Assembly (NCBI RefSeq): GCF_006874585.1
Contig: NZ_CP029766.1
Span: 1-64,000, forward strand
Length of the DNA stretch: 64,000 nucleotides
Direction: 5' to 3'
Source: Sphingomonas sp. IC081
GTDB lineage: Bacteria > Pseudomonadota > Alphaproteobacteria > Sphingomonadales > Sphingomonadaceae
A program made the translations under genes and the position numbers. Of the stretch, positions 1 through 7,921 are shown piece by piece (the first letter of the stretch is position 1; the number at the start of each line of letters is the position of its first letter). Under the pieces are notes generated by a model that worked only from the letters and a program-made list of their open reading frames with translations, was not told the DNA's origin and did no database searches.

Positions 1-485
1 GTTTCCAGAAAGACCCGCAATAGGGCTACAAGCCGGCCGCTCTGGGTCATGGGCAGCAAAAGTGCGGGTAAACGGAGTTTGCGGCCTGCCTCATACGTAA
101 TGGCGCCGGGCGCGTACCGGCCGGCCGTCGAATGCGAAAGGCCACGCTTTGCAAGGTAATGCGCAGCAGGCGTGCCCTGGGTCGGAAGTGCGAGATCCCA
201 CAGGTGCCGGCATAGCGAGGTCATGTCGTTTGTTGGTTTGGCAGGCGCGTCGGCCGGTGCCGTGATCGTTGGATTTAATCGCTGAGCCCGTAACGCGCCG
301 ATTATCTCGTTTTGTGTGCAGCCTGCAAAACAGTGGAAGAGCACGGCTTTGCGGCCTGGCGTAATGGAAAGCGAAGCATGACGATCGTCGTGAGCTGGGC
401 AGCAGACCTTGCCATAGCGGCCGTGCCAAGTACCTTTGAGGTCCCTTACGATCTGCCGCGCAGCGGATTGTGGGGTGGTTGCCAT
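1..485 (-). CDS. CHC2/Toprim-like plasmid replication protein, N-terminal part (cut by the left edge)
   Basis: Read on the minus strand, an ATG at 485 opens a frame that stays open for 161 codons to the left edge. Residues about 28-55 contain a zinc-finger-like pattern, CCPAHDDRHASLSI followed by FHCFAGC, typical of the CHC2-type zinc finger at the start of plasmid and phage primase/Toprim proteins (often annotated DUF7146/Toprim). The part after residue 95 looks like the linker to the Toprim domain, which would lie outside the window. The likely role is DNA priming or replication-associated DNA handling next to the origin. No ribosome binding site precedes the ATG, but a TATATT box lies 6 bases upstream, so the mRNA may be leaderless. 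The motif and open frame are seen; the family is assigned by pattern. Confidence 0.72.
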   Translation of the reverse strand, partial: MATTPQSAARQIVRDLKGTWHGRYGKVCCPAHDDRHASLSITPGRKAVLFHCFAGCTQNEIIGALRAQRLNPTITAPADAPAKPTNDMTSLCRHLWDLALPTQGTPAAHYLAKRGLSHSTAGRYAPGAITYEAGRKLRLPALLLPMTQSGRLVALLRVFLE

Positions 486-525
486 AGTACGAATATAGCA
501 TATAAACTAAATCCGTACAGTCTGC
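486..525 (-). promoter_or_regulatory. Possible leaderless promoter of the Toprim-like gene
   Basis: On the minus strand TATATT occupies 497-492, leaving only 6 bases before the ATG at 485, the spacing expected for a transcript that starts at the start codon. The stretch is clearly AT-rich compared with its surroundings. The -35 region is not convincing. Confidence 0.35.
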
Positions 526-700
526 TGTCGGAGGTTGGTTCGCTATGATCTTTCGGTTTGAACGATGGCTGCGTGGGATTGAATTGGTCCCTCGGTTTCT
601 TCCCGTCTTTTGGAATCCTCTTTCTAACAGTGCCGCTGCTTGCAGCGGAAGGTTTTCTGATTCTAAAGGATTCAGATTCAGGGGCCGAAAACGGGCGGTT

Positions 701-825
701 TCCTGCGAGGTTGAAGGGGGTATTCCTGACCGGTTGGGGGAGTTTGCCTGCCTTATTGGGGGCCCTTTCCTGACCTGTCGGGGGTGGTTCCCTGACCGGT
801 TGGGGCTATCCTGACCGTATGGGGG
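701..825 (+). repeat. Iteron array of the replication origin
   Basis: Direct repeats of the form TCCTGACCGGTTGGGGG recur at 724-740, 746-762 (degenerate), 768-784, 790-806 and 809-825. Their starts are spaced 22, 22, 22 and 19 bases apart; a further degenerate copy lies at 701-720. A spacing of about two helical turns, placed just ahead of a Rep_3-type initiator gene, is the classic arrangement of Rep-binding iterons. The stretch is interpreted as part of the plasmid origin of replication. Repeats and spacing are seen directly; the origin function is inferred. Confidence 0.82.
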
Positions 826-973
826 AGACACCAATGGCACTCCCATGCAACGTCCAGGCATCGCGTTGCGGCAGGGAATGGACCTCTCCGCGCACGATTC
901 TCGCCCTCCCCTCCCCTGACAGCAACGACTCGCCGGAATCCGCAGGCCCGCTTCCCCTCGAGCGGCAGATCTA

Positions 974-1039
974 TCCTGACCGTATGGGGGCTCAGGATGA
1001 CCAATCCTGTCCTGACTTGACCATCCTGGACAGGTCAGG
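974..1039 (+). promoter_or_regulatory. Extra iteron and inverted repeat upstream of rep (likely Rep autoregulation site)
   Basis: A perfect copy of the last array unit, TCCTGACCGTATGGGGG, sits at 974-990. An imperfect 12-bp inverted repeat follows: CCTGACTTGACC at 1011-1022 and GGACAGGTCAGG at 1028-1039, with a 5-bp spacer. Its arms resemble iteron halves. In many Rep_3 plasmids such inverted half-iterons overlap the rep promoter and bind Rep dimers to repress it. That role is inferred here from position, about 45 bases before the rep start. Confidence 0.55.
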
Positions 1040-1082
1040 CACACCCGAGAACTTAAGTGCGAATCTCCTCGAGCGTTATGAC

Positions 1083-2240
1083 ATGGCCAGAAATCGAGCT
1101 TCCGACAATGCTGAGGATAGCGATGCGGGCCAGCCTTCTCCTGGCCGGGCGATGCGCGTTGCGGCAGCCTTGCAGGCAAAGGGTGGCGATGAGTTCGCAA
1201 AGCCGGGAAGCATTGTCGAAGTCAAGTTCGTCAAGGGCCAGTCGCTTAGCCTTACCGCGTCGCGCCTTCTTGCCCTGATGATCCTGACTGCAGGCGGCGA
1301 TGCATGGGAAGACCGTCCACATCGTATGCGCAAGGCGGATATTCGCCGGGGCCACAAGGGCAATGAGCGCATTTCCGATATGCTCGAGGAACTGCACCGC
1401 ACTCTGTTCGCGATCGACGACACGTCCTGGCGCGGCAAGAAGGCGACTATGCGTTTCTCACTGATCTCGTCTTCGCGCGAAGAGGTTGAAGATGAGCCTG
1501 GCGCCGAATCGGGGTGGATTGAATGGGAGTTTACGCCCGAAGCGCGCAAGCTGATCCAGGAATCTGAGACTTATGCGGTTCTCAATCGCCAGGCGGTTCT
1601 CGGCTTTCGCTCGAACTATGCCTTAAAGCTCTACGAGGTTGGTGCGCTGCGTCTGCACCGGCGCCAGTCGACTTGGAAGGGTGATATGATGGCTTTGCGG
1701 GCGCTGCTCGGAATTGGCCCGGATGTTTACAAGGACTTCGCCCAGTTGCGACGCAAAGTTCTGGAGAAGGCCAAGGCTGAAATCGACCAGCTTGCGCATT
1801 TCAGGGTTGAGTGGCGCGAAATCCGCAAAGGGCGCGCGGTCAGCGAGCTCGAATTTCGCTTTGAGCCTAAGGATGCGCCGGCGCAGATCGCGACCGTGGA
1901 TGAGATTTCGCGTCATTCCGGCGGACGCAAGGCGCGGCGTGAGGACGAGGTCGAGACCGTCGAGGTAAAGGAGCTGACCCAGAACGTCGTCTCGACCTTG
2001 ACGGGAAAGGGGAGGGGGGAGCCCTCCGAACTGCGCTTCCCGAGTGGAACGCTGCAATTTGGCGCCGATGAGCTTGCCGCGATTGCGCGGCGCTCGGGCG
2101 GAGGATGGGACATTGATCTTATCGCCAACGCCTACCGTGAACAGATGGGCGAACGTCTCTCGAAGCTGAAGGGCACCAAATTGATCGCGTCCTGGACCGG
2201 GTATTGCGAGAGCTTTTTTGCGCGTCGGGGCAGGCCCTGA
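1083..2240 (+). CDS. Replication initiator protein (Rep_3-like)
   Basis: A protein of 385 residues. The middle part, with FRSNYALKLYEVGALR, a WKGD element, then LRRKVLEKAKAEID and a following strand, matches the second winged-helix region of Rep_3-type initiators that bind iterons. The N-terminal region (KSLSLTASRLLALMILTAGG-like) would be the first winged helix. It should bind the upstream iterons, melt the origin and repress itself. The start was placed at ATG 1083 because the frame is open further upstream only across the iterons, which are unlikely to be coding. The C-terminal 80 residues are variable. The gene is followed immediately by a parS-like palindrome and a reversed iteron. Confidence 0.85.
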   Translation: MARNRASDNAEDSDAGQPSPGRAMRVAAALQAKGGDEFAKPGSIVEVKFVKGQSLSLTASRLLALMILTAGGDAWEDRPHRMRKADIRRGHKGNERISDMLEELHRTLFAIDDTSWRGKKATMRFSLISSSREEVEDEPGAESGWIEWEFTPEARKLIQESETYAVLNRQAVLGFRSNYALKLYEVGALRLHRRQSTWKGDMMALRALLGIGPDVYKDFAQLRRKVLEKAKAEIDQLAHFRVEWREIRKGRAVSELEFRFEPKDAPAQIATVDEISRHSGGRKARREDEVETVEVKELTQNVVSTLTGKGRGEPSELRFPSGTLQFGADELAAIARRSGGGWDIDLIANAYREQMGERLSKLKGTKLIASWTGYCESFFARRGRP

Positions 2241-2245
2241 TCTGC

Positions 2246-2265
2246 AAATTGCACCGGTGCAATTT
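2246..2265. promoter_or_regulatory. parS-like centromere site 1
   Basis: A perfect 20-bp palindrome, AAATTGCACCGGTGCAATTT, lies six bases after the rep stop codon. The same 18-bp core recurs at 3646-3663 between parA and parB. Paired identical palindromes flanking parA are the expected binding sites for ParB. Confidence 0.75.
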
Positions 2266-2274
2266 TCCATGAGG

Positions 2275-2291
2275 CCCCCAATCGGTCAGGA
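2275..2291 (-). repeat. Reversed iteron downstream of rep
   Basis: On the minus strand this reads TCCTGACCGATTGGGGG, a full match to the iteron pattern of the origin but in the opposite orientation and on the other side of rep. It lies 9 bases from parS site 1. It may serve in Rep titration or in pairing of origins (copy control). Confidence 0.7.
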
Positions 2292-2434
2292 TAGATGAGC
2301 CTGAGTTTGCCATTGCGCGTTGAAGCACGCGAAGGCTACCGGATCGGGGTGTCGATTTGCGAAAATGCATCGATTATTGACCGATAAGTGCAAACTGGCG
2401 TAAGCCATCCCTAGTTTCGAAAAGGGAGGTTGGC

Positions 2435-3637
2435 TTGGCCGCATCACTCGATATTGAAGGCGTGCAGGACGAGGTATCGGTCCAGGCGCTGGCCCAACGC
2501 ACCAGCTCTGTCCTTGAGCGTCTTCGCGATGCGGCGCGTTCGGCCCGGGCCGATGACCGTCGCGAGCCCACCTTTCAGATTGGCAAGGCAGCGGAACTGG
2601 TTGGCCGTACGCCCGCAGCTATTCGGGAAGCCGAGAAGGACGGACGTCTTCCGCCTCCACCGCGCACCGAAAACAACCGTCGTGTAGGGTACACGCTCGC
2701 GCAGCTCAACGACATGCGGGGCCTGTTCGGGACACGTCCTTGGCGCGCGCCTGAAGATCCCTGCAGCGTCATCGCGGTCCAGAACTTCAAGGGCGGTGTG
2801 GGCAAGTCGACGTTGTCGGTGCACCTCGCGCAGTACCTGGCCATTCGGGGCTACCGGGTTGCCTTGATTGACTGTGACAGCCAGGCCTCGGCAACGACGT
2901 TGTTCGGCTATGTCCCTGATTTGGACCTGTCCGAAGACGACACCCTCTATCCGTTCCTGCGGCATGACGGCATGGATTCGCTCGACTACGCGCTGCGCAA
3001 GACGCATTTTGACGGGCTTGAATTGATCCCGGCAAACCTGCGCCTGTTTCAATCCGAGTATGAGATCGCCGCGCGTATGGCGCGCGGGCAGGGGAGCCTG
3101 ATTGATCGCATGGCGCAAGGCATCGCGAGCATCTCGGATCGTTTCGATGTGATCGTGCTCGATCCGCCGCCGGCATTGGGAGCCATTTCCCTCTCGGTGC
3201 TGCGCGCGGCCAATGCTCTGGTAGTTCCCGTTCCGCCTACGGTCATGGACTTTTCCTCGACGGCGGCGTTTCTTGCCATGCTTGACGAGACAATTGAAAC
3301 GCTGGCGGAGCGGGACATGGCACCTTCGCTTCAGTTTCTCCGCTTCGTTGCGTCTAAGGTCGACGAGAACAAGTCGATGCAAAAGGAGCTGATTAATCTG
3401 ATGCGCAGCTTGTTCGGGCACGCGATCGTGCGCACGCCGCTCAAGGATTCCGCGGAGATCGATAATGCCACGGCGCGTCTCATGACCGTTTACGAGCTTG
3501 ATGGCCCGGTTACGAGTTCGTCTGTTCGCAACCGCTGCCTGACCTATCTGGACGGCGTGAACAGCGAAATTGAGATTGATATTCGCTCGATGTGGCCGAG
3601 CCATCTGGCCCGGTTGCGCAAGGAAGGTGTGGTATGA
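2435..3637 (+). CDS. parA: ParA plasmid partition ATPase
   Basis: A protein of 400 residues. A MerR-like helix-turn-helix around residues 46-100 (FQIGKAAELVGRTPAAIREA) precedes the ATPase domain, as in type Ia ParA proteins that also repress their own operon. The deviant Walker A motif KGGVGKST starts near residue 119, and DCDSQAS and VIVLDPPPALG follow as the A' and B motifs. The start is a TTG at 2435 with the strong site AAGGGAGG just before it. It forms an operon with parB, with a parS-like palindrome on each side. It positions plasmid copies over the nucleoid using ATP. Confidence 0.93.
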   Translation: MAASLDIEGVQDEVSVQALAQRTSSVLERLRDAARSARADDRREPTFQIGKAAELVGRTPAAIREAEKDGRLPPPPRTENNRRVGYTLAQLNDMRGLFGTRPWRAPEDPCSVIAVQNFKGGVGKSTLSVHLAQYLAIRGYRVALIDCDSQASATTLFGYVPDLDLSEDDTLYPFLRHDGMDSLDYALRKTHFDGLELIPANLRLFQSEYEIAARMARGQGSLIDRMAQGIASISDRFDVIVLDPPPALGAISLSVLRAANALVVPVPPTVMDFSSTAAFLAMLDETIETLAERDMAPSLQFLRFVASKVDENKSMQKELINLMRSLFGHAIVRTPLKDSAEIDNATARLMTVYELDGPVTSSSVRNRCLTYLDGVNSEIEIDIRSMWPSHLARLRKEGVV

Positions 3638-3645
3638 TGCGCAAG

Positions 3646-3663
3646 AATTGCACCGGTGCAATT
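3646..3663. promoter_or_regulatory. parS-like centromere site 2
   Basis: A perfect 18-bp palindrome, AATTGCACCGGTGCAATT, identical in its core to the site at 2246-2265. It sits in the short gap between parA and parB and stops 21 bases before the parB start codon, so ParB bound here could also affect translation or transcription of parB. Confidence 0.75.
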
Positions 3664-3683
3664 TTGCCTGAGGGAGGGCTCTC

Positions 3684-4697
3684 GTGAGCAAGAAGAACGC
3701 GAATTTTGCAGCCGATCTGGTGGCTGGAATTGCGCCAGCTTCCCAAGCTCCAACGCCGCGTCGGACCGGTATCGGTTCGAGCGTTCTGACGGGCCGAGAA
3801 AGCCGTCTGGCCGAGCTTGCCTCCGGAAGCGTCGTGTCGCGCACGCACGAGCTCGTTGACCCGGCGCGCTGCCGGATGTGGGTAGGGCACAACCGCGAAT
3901 ATGCGCTTCTTGACGAGGATCGGTGCGCGGATCTTATCGAAAGCATGAAGGCGCAAGGCAAGCAGGAAATGCCCGCGATCGTACGTCGGGTTAAGGGCGA
4001 AGCCGACTACGACTACGAGGTTATTTGTGGCGCGCGGCGGCACTGGACGATCACCTGGCTACGCGCACATAACTATCCTGATTTCCGCTTCCTGATCGAC
4101 GTTCGTGATCTGACCGATGAAGAAGCCTTTCGGCTTGCTGATATCGAGAACCGCGCACGCGATGATCTTACCGATCTGGAGCGCGCACGTGACTATCTGC
4201 GTGCGCTGGATGCCTACTACGAAGGCAGCCAGAAGCTCATGGCGGAACGGATCAACGTTTCCCAGAGCTGGTTGAGCCGCTATCTTGATCTGGCTCGGTT
4301 GCCGCGCGAACTGATGGTTGCTTTCTCGCGCCCCCAGGATTTGAGGATCAAGCACGTTACGGCGATCAAGCCTCTCTTGAAGCCGGAGGATCGTCGCGAG
4401 CGGGTATTTGCTCAGGCGGCGGAGCTCGCCGAACGCGAGAAGGGCGCAGAGCAGCTGATGCCGGTTCCCGACATCATTCGTGCTCTGGCACTTGCAGCTG
4501 ATCCCCCCAAGAAGTCAGGATCCCCCAAAAGGTCAGGAAAGGCACAGACGGTCCGTTCTGAGGACGGCAAGCCGCTTTTGAAGATCGAGACAGTCGATGG
4601 CAAAGGCATCAAGTTGACGCTGCTGCCACGGGGAGGGGGCACACGAGGCGAAGCTGAAGCCGCTTTGAAAGACTTGCTCGAACAGCACTGGTTGTAG
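3684..4697 (+). CDS. parB: ParB centromere-binding partition protein
   Basis: A protein of 337 residues starting at GTG 3684, preceded by GAGGGAGGG. The ParB/Srx-like N-terminal domain shows the ICGARRHW element near residue 118 (the GERR-type CTP/nuclease motif) and a helix-turn-helix around residues 185-215 (LMAERINVSQSWLSRYL). It should bind the two parS-like palindromes beside parA and load the partition complex. The C-terminal region is odd: the linker PPKKSGSPKRSGK is encoded by two reversed iteron copies. Downstream, a convergent nuclease gene ends 5 bases away. Confidence 0.92.
   Translation: MSKKNANFAADLVAGIAPASQAPTPRRTGIGSSVLTGRESRLAELASGSVVSRTHELVDPARCRMWVGHNREYALLDEDRCADLIESMKAQGKQEMPAIVRRVKGEADYDYEVICGARRHWTITWLRAHNYPDFRFLIDVRDLTDEEAFRLADIENRARDDLTDLERARDYLRALDAYYEGSQKLMAERINVSQSWLSRYLDLARLPRELMVAFSRPQDLRIKHVTAIKPLLKPEDRRERVFAQAAELAEREKGAEQLMPVPDIIRALALAADPPKKSGSPKRSGKAQTVRSEDGKPLLKIETVDGKGIKLTLLPRGGGTRGEAEAALKDLLEQHWL
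4504..4538 (-). repeat. Two reversed iterons inside the 3' end of parB
   Basis: On the minus strand 4522-4538 reads TCCTGACCTTTTGGGGG and 4504-4520 reads TCCTGACTTCTTGGGGG, both matching the origin iterons but embedded in the parB reading frame. Their starts are 18 bases apart. They may be Rep-binding sites used for copy control. Confidence 0.7.
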
Positions 4698-4702
4698 CTG
4701 CT

Positions 4703-5053
4703 TCAACGCCACGCTCTTGCCAAGCCTTGCGAGATCAGGAATTTGCCTACGTCTTGCCCGCGGACTGAAACTCGAGCAAGCGTACGGCCATACCGATCTG
4801 TACCTAGCCGTGTTATGGTAATGGGCGCATTTCCTACAAAGCGGATCAGGGCGTCTCGGCTCGCTTTGCCTAGGGAATAATCACACCAATGCGTCGAACG
4901 CTTCGTCCGCGAGCAGGAGGGTGATCCAGGTAATTCTGGGGCATCGATGTTGGCGATTCGAATGCGCTCACGTCCACACCGAAGAGTGTCTCCGTCGTGG
5001 ATTTTGGGAGAGGAGCAGCTGAACGCAGCAGCAGCAAGGATAGACAGAAGCAT
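4703..5053 (-). CDS. Small secreted thermonuclease-like (SNase) protein
   Basis: A protein of 116 residues on the minus strand. It begins with a short hydrophobic stretch (MLLSILAAAAFSC) that looks like a signal peptide or lipoprotein signal. SNase-family motifs follow: DGDTLRC, RIANIDAPE and DRYGRTLARV, covering the acidic metal-binding and catalytic Glu/Arg positions of staphylococcal-nuclease-like enzymes. The expected role is cleavage of DNA or RNA outside the cytoplasm. Such genes are common on proteobacterial plasmids near partition genes, but their plasmid function is unclear. It is convergent with parB. Confidence 0.78.
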   Translation of the reverse strand: MLLSILAAAAFSCSSPKIHDGDTLRCGRERIRIANIDAPELPGSPSCSRTKRSTHWCDYSLGKASRDALIRFVGNAPITITRLGTDRYGRTLARVSVRGQDVGKFLISQGLARAWR

Positions 5054-5399
5054 CCAGCCTCCTTCTGCAAAAATGCACCGCGCACAAGAACTGAGTGAGG
5101 AGGGGGGCTGCTAAGAACCTTGGCGATTTCGGACTTTGGGACATTGTGCTCAGTCCGGTTTGTAGCAGCCAAGCTTAGTAAGCGGACCTAGCGGACGGCC
5201 TAGCCGTCGTGTTCTGGGCGGCGTTTTGAGGTTGGTAACCGATCCGCTGCGTGTGCCGGGATCAAAGCCGGCCCTGGCAAATGGCGCATTGATGCTGAAA
5301 TGCCCTGACAATCAGCGTCTGGACCCGCCGCCGATTCACAGCCAACATTGCGGATAGCCGTCATGGAGCGCATATCTGAACCCGTTTACGTGCCGCCAC
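5054..5399. other. Non-coding stretch between the nuclease gene and a hypothetical gene
   Basis: No convincing gene was found. A short hairpin-like inverted repeat, GACGGC-CTA-GCCGTC, lies near 5192-5206 without a following T-run. Otherwise nothing recognisable. Confidence 0.4.
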
Positions 5400-5909
5400 C
5401 TACATGAAATCCAGAATTCTGCGCTTCCTATCGACTTCGATCGCCTTGATAAGCGTCCGACTGGACTTTTCGGTCCATTGTAACCTGTCGAGGGGCACGG
5501 GTACCCACGAGCGAACTCCGAACATGGGGCTCATTGTGCCATCCCCCTCTCTGACCCACTCCAGAGAACCGACGAACCGCCCGTTCCGGAAGGGCACCGC
5601 GAATCCGGGTTTGGCATCGTCCGGCACAACTTTTGGGAAAGCTCGCAAAAATCCCGGATCGAGTAGTTCTGCGGCGATGTTTTCCGGTGGCTGCAACGCT
5701 CTCTCGAACAGTCGAGCAAGAGCATGATGATGGATGACAAGTCCCATCAGTCGATATTGGAAAACAATCTCGGACAGTTGACTTCGCGGAACAAATCCCA
5801 CCAATGAAATGGATGAATCGCTCCCCTGCCTGTCATCCTCGAAAAGTGTAGTCCTGCGCCATCCTATCAGCATGTCGCGGCGACGTTCTATGATCCTGGC
5901 ATCGTTCAA
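5400..5909 (-). CDS. Hypothetical protein
   Basis: A 169-residue minus-strand frame with ordinary amino-acid composition and no signal peptide, membrane segment or motif that I recognise. Residues 35-120 look globular (ELLDPGFLRAFPKVVPDD followed by NGRFVGSLEWVREG). It may be a small enzyme or plasmid accessory protein. Nothing in the neighbourhood points to a function; the next gene downstream is the SNase-like gene on the same strand after a 346-bp gap. Confidence 0.5.
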   Translation of the reverse strand: MNDARIIERRRDMLIGWRRTTLFEDDRQGSDSSISLVGFVPRSQLSEIVFQYRLMGLVIHHHALARLFERALQPPENIAAELLDPGFLRAFPKVVPDDAKPGFAVPFRNGRFVGSLEWVREGDGTMSPMFGVRSWVPVPLDRLQWTEKSSRTLIKAIEVDRKRRILDFM

Positions 5910-6069
5910 TCCTGACGATCACGCCGATGACAATGAACAACGCCCCGATGCGGGCAGGCCTGAAAAGGGCTGGTTTCGTCGAGACAGGTCGAGTTTGTGC
6001 CGGTCGAGATAATCGGGAGATCTCATTGCTCGTTCGGCCTGTTGACACGACCGGCTAGCCTGTAGCCCT

Positions 6070-6303
6070 TCAGCTTTGGGCTTTTGACAAAGCAGCGCGC
6101 TGGCGCCGAACCCATTCCGCTGCCTGCTCCGTGCGGCCCTCGATCCAGTTGGCCAGCTTTTCGACTTCCGCGAGCGCCGAGAATAGCGTTTCGCGCGTTA
6201 CCCGGATAGAAGGCATCAGAAATGATGCCAGTGACCCGTCCTCTGTGGTCAGCGCCGAAAACTCATCGGTGTTTGCAAAAATGGGTAGAGTGTTGATTGC
6301 CAC
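6070..6303 (-). CDS. Hypothetical small protein abutting the IS21-family element
   Basis: A 77-residue frame whose GTG start and first four codons lie inside the left terminal repeat of the IS21-family element. The body (LFSALAEVEKLANWIEGR and EQAAEWVRRQRAALS) is rich in Ala, Glu and Arg and probably helical. Either the insertion sequence supplied a new start to a truncated gene, or the true start lies further inside at a codon I cannot identify. The function is unknown. Confidence 0.45.
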   Translation of the reverse strand: MAINTLPIFANTDEFSALTTEDGSLASFLMPSIRVTRETLFSALAEVEKLANWIEGRTEQAAEWVRRQRAALSKAQS

Positions 6304-6400
6304 TGAGATGTGACCCGGGGGGCGTATAAATTACCATTGAGAATTGACCCATGTTTCCCTCGCCTCCGGCTGCCAGTCGGAGGGTCGTGGAGTGATCAAC

Positions 6401-7921
6401 ATGGACTTACTCAGTGTGATCCGCCGGTGGCATTTCCGGCAGAAGATCTCCATTCGGGAGATCAAGAGGCGGACCGGCCTGTCCCGCAATACCATCCGCA
6501 AATATCTGCGTTCTGACGCGATTGAGCCGAGCTTCAAGGTTCCGATCCGGCCGAGCAAGCTCGACCCTTACGCCGAGAAGCTGACGGCCTGGTTGCGAGT
6601 GGAATCCAAGAAGTCCCGTAAACAAAGGCGGACTGCCAAGCAGTTGCATGCTGATCTGTTAAAGCTGGGATACGATGGCTCTTATAACCGGGTTGCCGCT
6701 TTTGCCCGACGATGGCGGACCGAGCTGCAATATGAGCAGCAGACCAGCGGGCGTGGAACATTCGTGCCCCTGATGTTCCAGCCTGGCGAGGCGTTCCAGT
6801 TCGACTGGAGCGAGGACTATGCCGTGCTGGATGGCAAGCCCACGAAGCTGCAGGTCGCCCATACCAAACTGGCGCATAGCCGCGCCTTCATCGTCCGCGC
6901 CTATCTGCTCCAGACCCATGAGATGCTGTTCGACGCGCTGACGCAGGCGTTCCGAGTGCTGGGCGGCGTGCCCCAGCGTGGGATCTTCGATAATATGAGG
7001 ACCGCTGTCGACAAGATCGGGACCGGGAAGGCGCGGCAGGTCAACGCAAGGTTTGCCGCCATGGCCAGCCACTATCTGTTCGAGACGGATTTCTGCAATC
7101 CGGCTTCAGGTTGGGAGAAGGGGCAGGTCGAGAAGAACGTCCAGGACGCTCGGCGCCGGTTGTGGCAACCGATGCCCAGCTTCCCTGGCCTGGCTGAGCT
7201 GAACGCCTGGCTGGAAGAGCAATGCATCGCCCAATGGAGTGATATCCAGCATGGCGTCATGCCCGGCACCCTGGCCGATGTGCATGCCGAGGAAGTTTCC
7301 TGTCTGATGCCGCTGGGCCGGCCCTTCGATGGCTTTGTCGAGCAGATCAAGCGCGTGTCGCCAACCTGCCTCATCGCCTTTGACCGCAACCGCTACTCGG
7401 TACCCGCTTCCTTCGCGAACCGGCCGGTCAGCCTGCGGATCTACCCTGATCGTCTGGTCATAGCGGCCGAAGGCCAGATCGTGTGCGAACATGCCCGGCT
7501 CATCGAGCGCTCTCATCACAAGCCGGGACGCACAATCTATGACTGGCGGCATTATCTGGCGGTAATCCAGCGCAAGCCCGGCGCCTTGCGTAATGGCGCT
7601 CCCTTCCTCGAGATGCCCGAAGCCTTCCGGCAGTTACAGGGCCATCTGCTCAAGCGCCCTGGTGGCGACAGGGAGATGGTCGAGATACTTTCTCTCGTTC
7701 TGCATCACGACGAACAGGCTGTGTTGAGCGCGGTCGAGTTGGCTTTGGAGGCCGGTGTCGCCACCAAGACCCACGTTCTCAACGTGTTACATCGCCTCAT
7801 CGACGGCAAGGCGCCTCCAGCTTCGCCGATCGATGCGCCTCAAGCCCTGCGCCTGACGCAGGAGCCCGAGGCCAATGTCGTTCGCTATGACAGGCTGAGG
7901 GATATTCGCCATGCGTCATGA
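6401..7921 (+). CDS. istA: IS21-family transposase IstA
   Basis: A protein of 506 residues from ATG 6401. An N-terminal helix-turn-helix (ISIREIKRRTGLSRNTIRKYL) precedes the retroviral-integrase-type catalytic core with FQFDWSEDYAVL, RGIFDNMRTAV and the Glu in GWEKGQVEKNV forming a DDE triad. The open frame extends 19 codons upstream, but ATG 6401 gives the normal IstA N terminus. The gene overlaps istB by 11 bases, the usual coupled arrangement. It catalyses cutting and joining of the element ends. Confidence 0.93.
   Translation: MDLLSVIRRWHFRQKISIREIKRRTGLSRNTIRKYLRSDAIEPSFKVPIRPSKLDPYAEKLTAWLRVESKKSRKQRRTAKQLHADLLKLGYDGSYNRVAAFARRWRTELQYEQQTSGRGTFVPLMFQPGEAFQFDWSEDYAVLDGKPTKLQVAHTKLAHSRAFIVRAYLLQTHEMLFDALTQAFRVLGGVPQRGIFDNMRTAVDKIGTGKARQVNARFAAMASHYLFETDFCNPASGWEKGQVEKNVQDARRRLWQPMPSFPGLAELNAWLEEQCIAQWSDIQHGVMPGTLADVHAEEVSCLMPLGRPFDGFVEQIKRVSPTCLIAFDRNRYSVPASFANRPVSLRIYPDRLVIAAEGQIVCEHARLIERSHHKPGRTIYDWRHYLAVIQRKPGALRNGAPFLEMPEAFRQLQGHLLKRPGGDREMVEILSLVLHHDEQAVLSAVELALEAGVATKTHVLNVLHRLIDGKAPPASPIDAPQALRLTQEPEANVVRYDRLRDIRHAS

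Noticed and set aside
632..647. Hairpin CCGCTG-CTTG-CAGCGG as a terminator
   Set aside because: The stem is short, no T-run follows, and no gene on the plus strand ends here. It is more likely incidental or part of the origin.
819..1082. Upstream extension of the rep reading frame
   Set aside because: The extra 88 codons run through the last array iteron, a second iteron copy and the inverted repeat, which are origin or operator sequence. ATG 1083 gives a normal initiator N terminus.
91..1200. 369-codon minus-strand frame across the origin
   Set aside because: Composition is Arg/Pro/His-rich and unlike a folded protein. It overlaps the iterons, and the convincing zinc-finger gene lies on the same strand in another frame.
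2444..3961. 505-codon frame antisense to parA
   Set aside because: A by-product of GC-rich codon use opposite a well-supported gene; no motif recognised.
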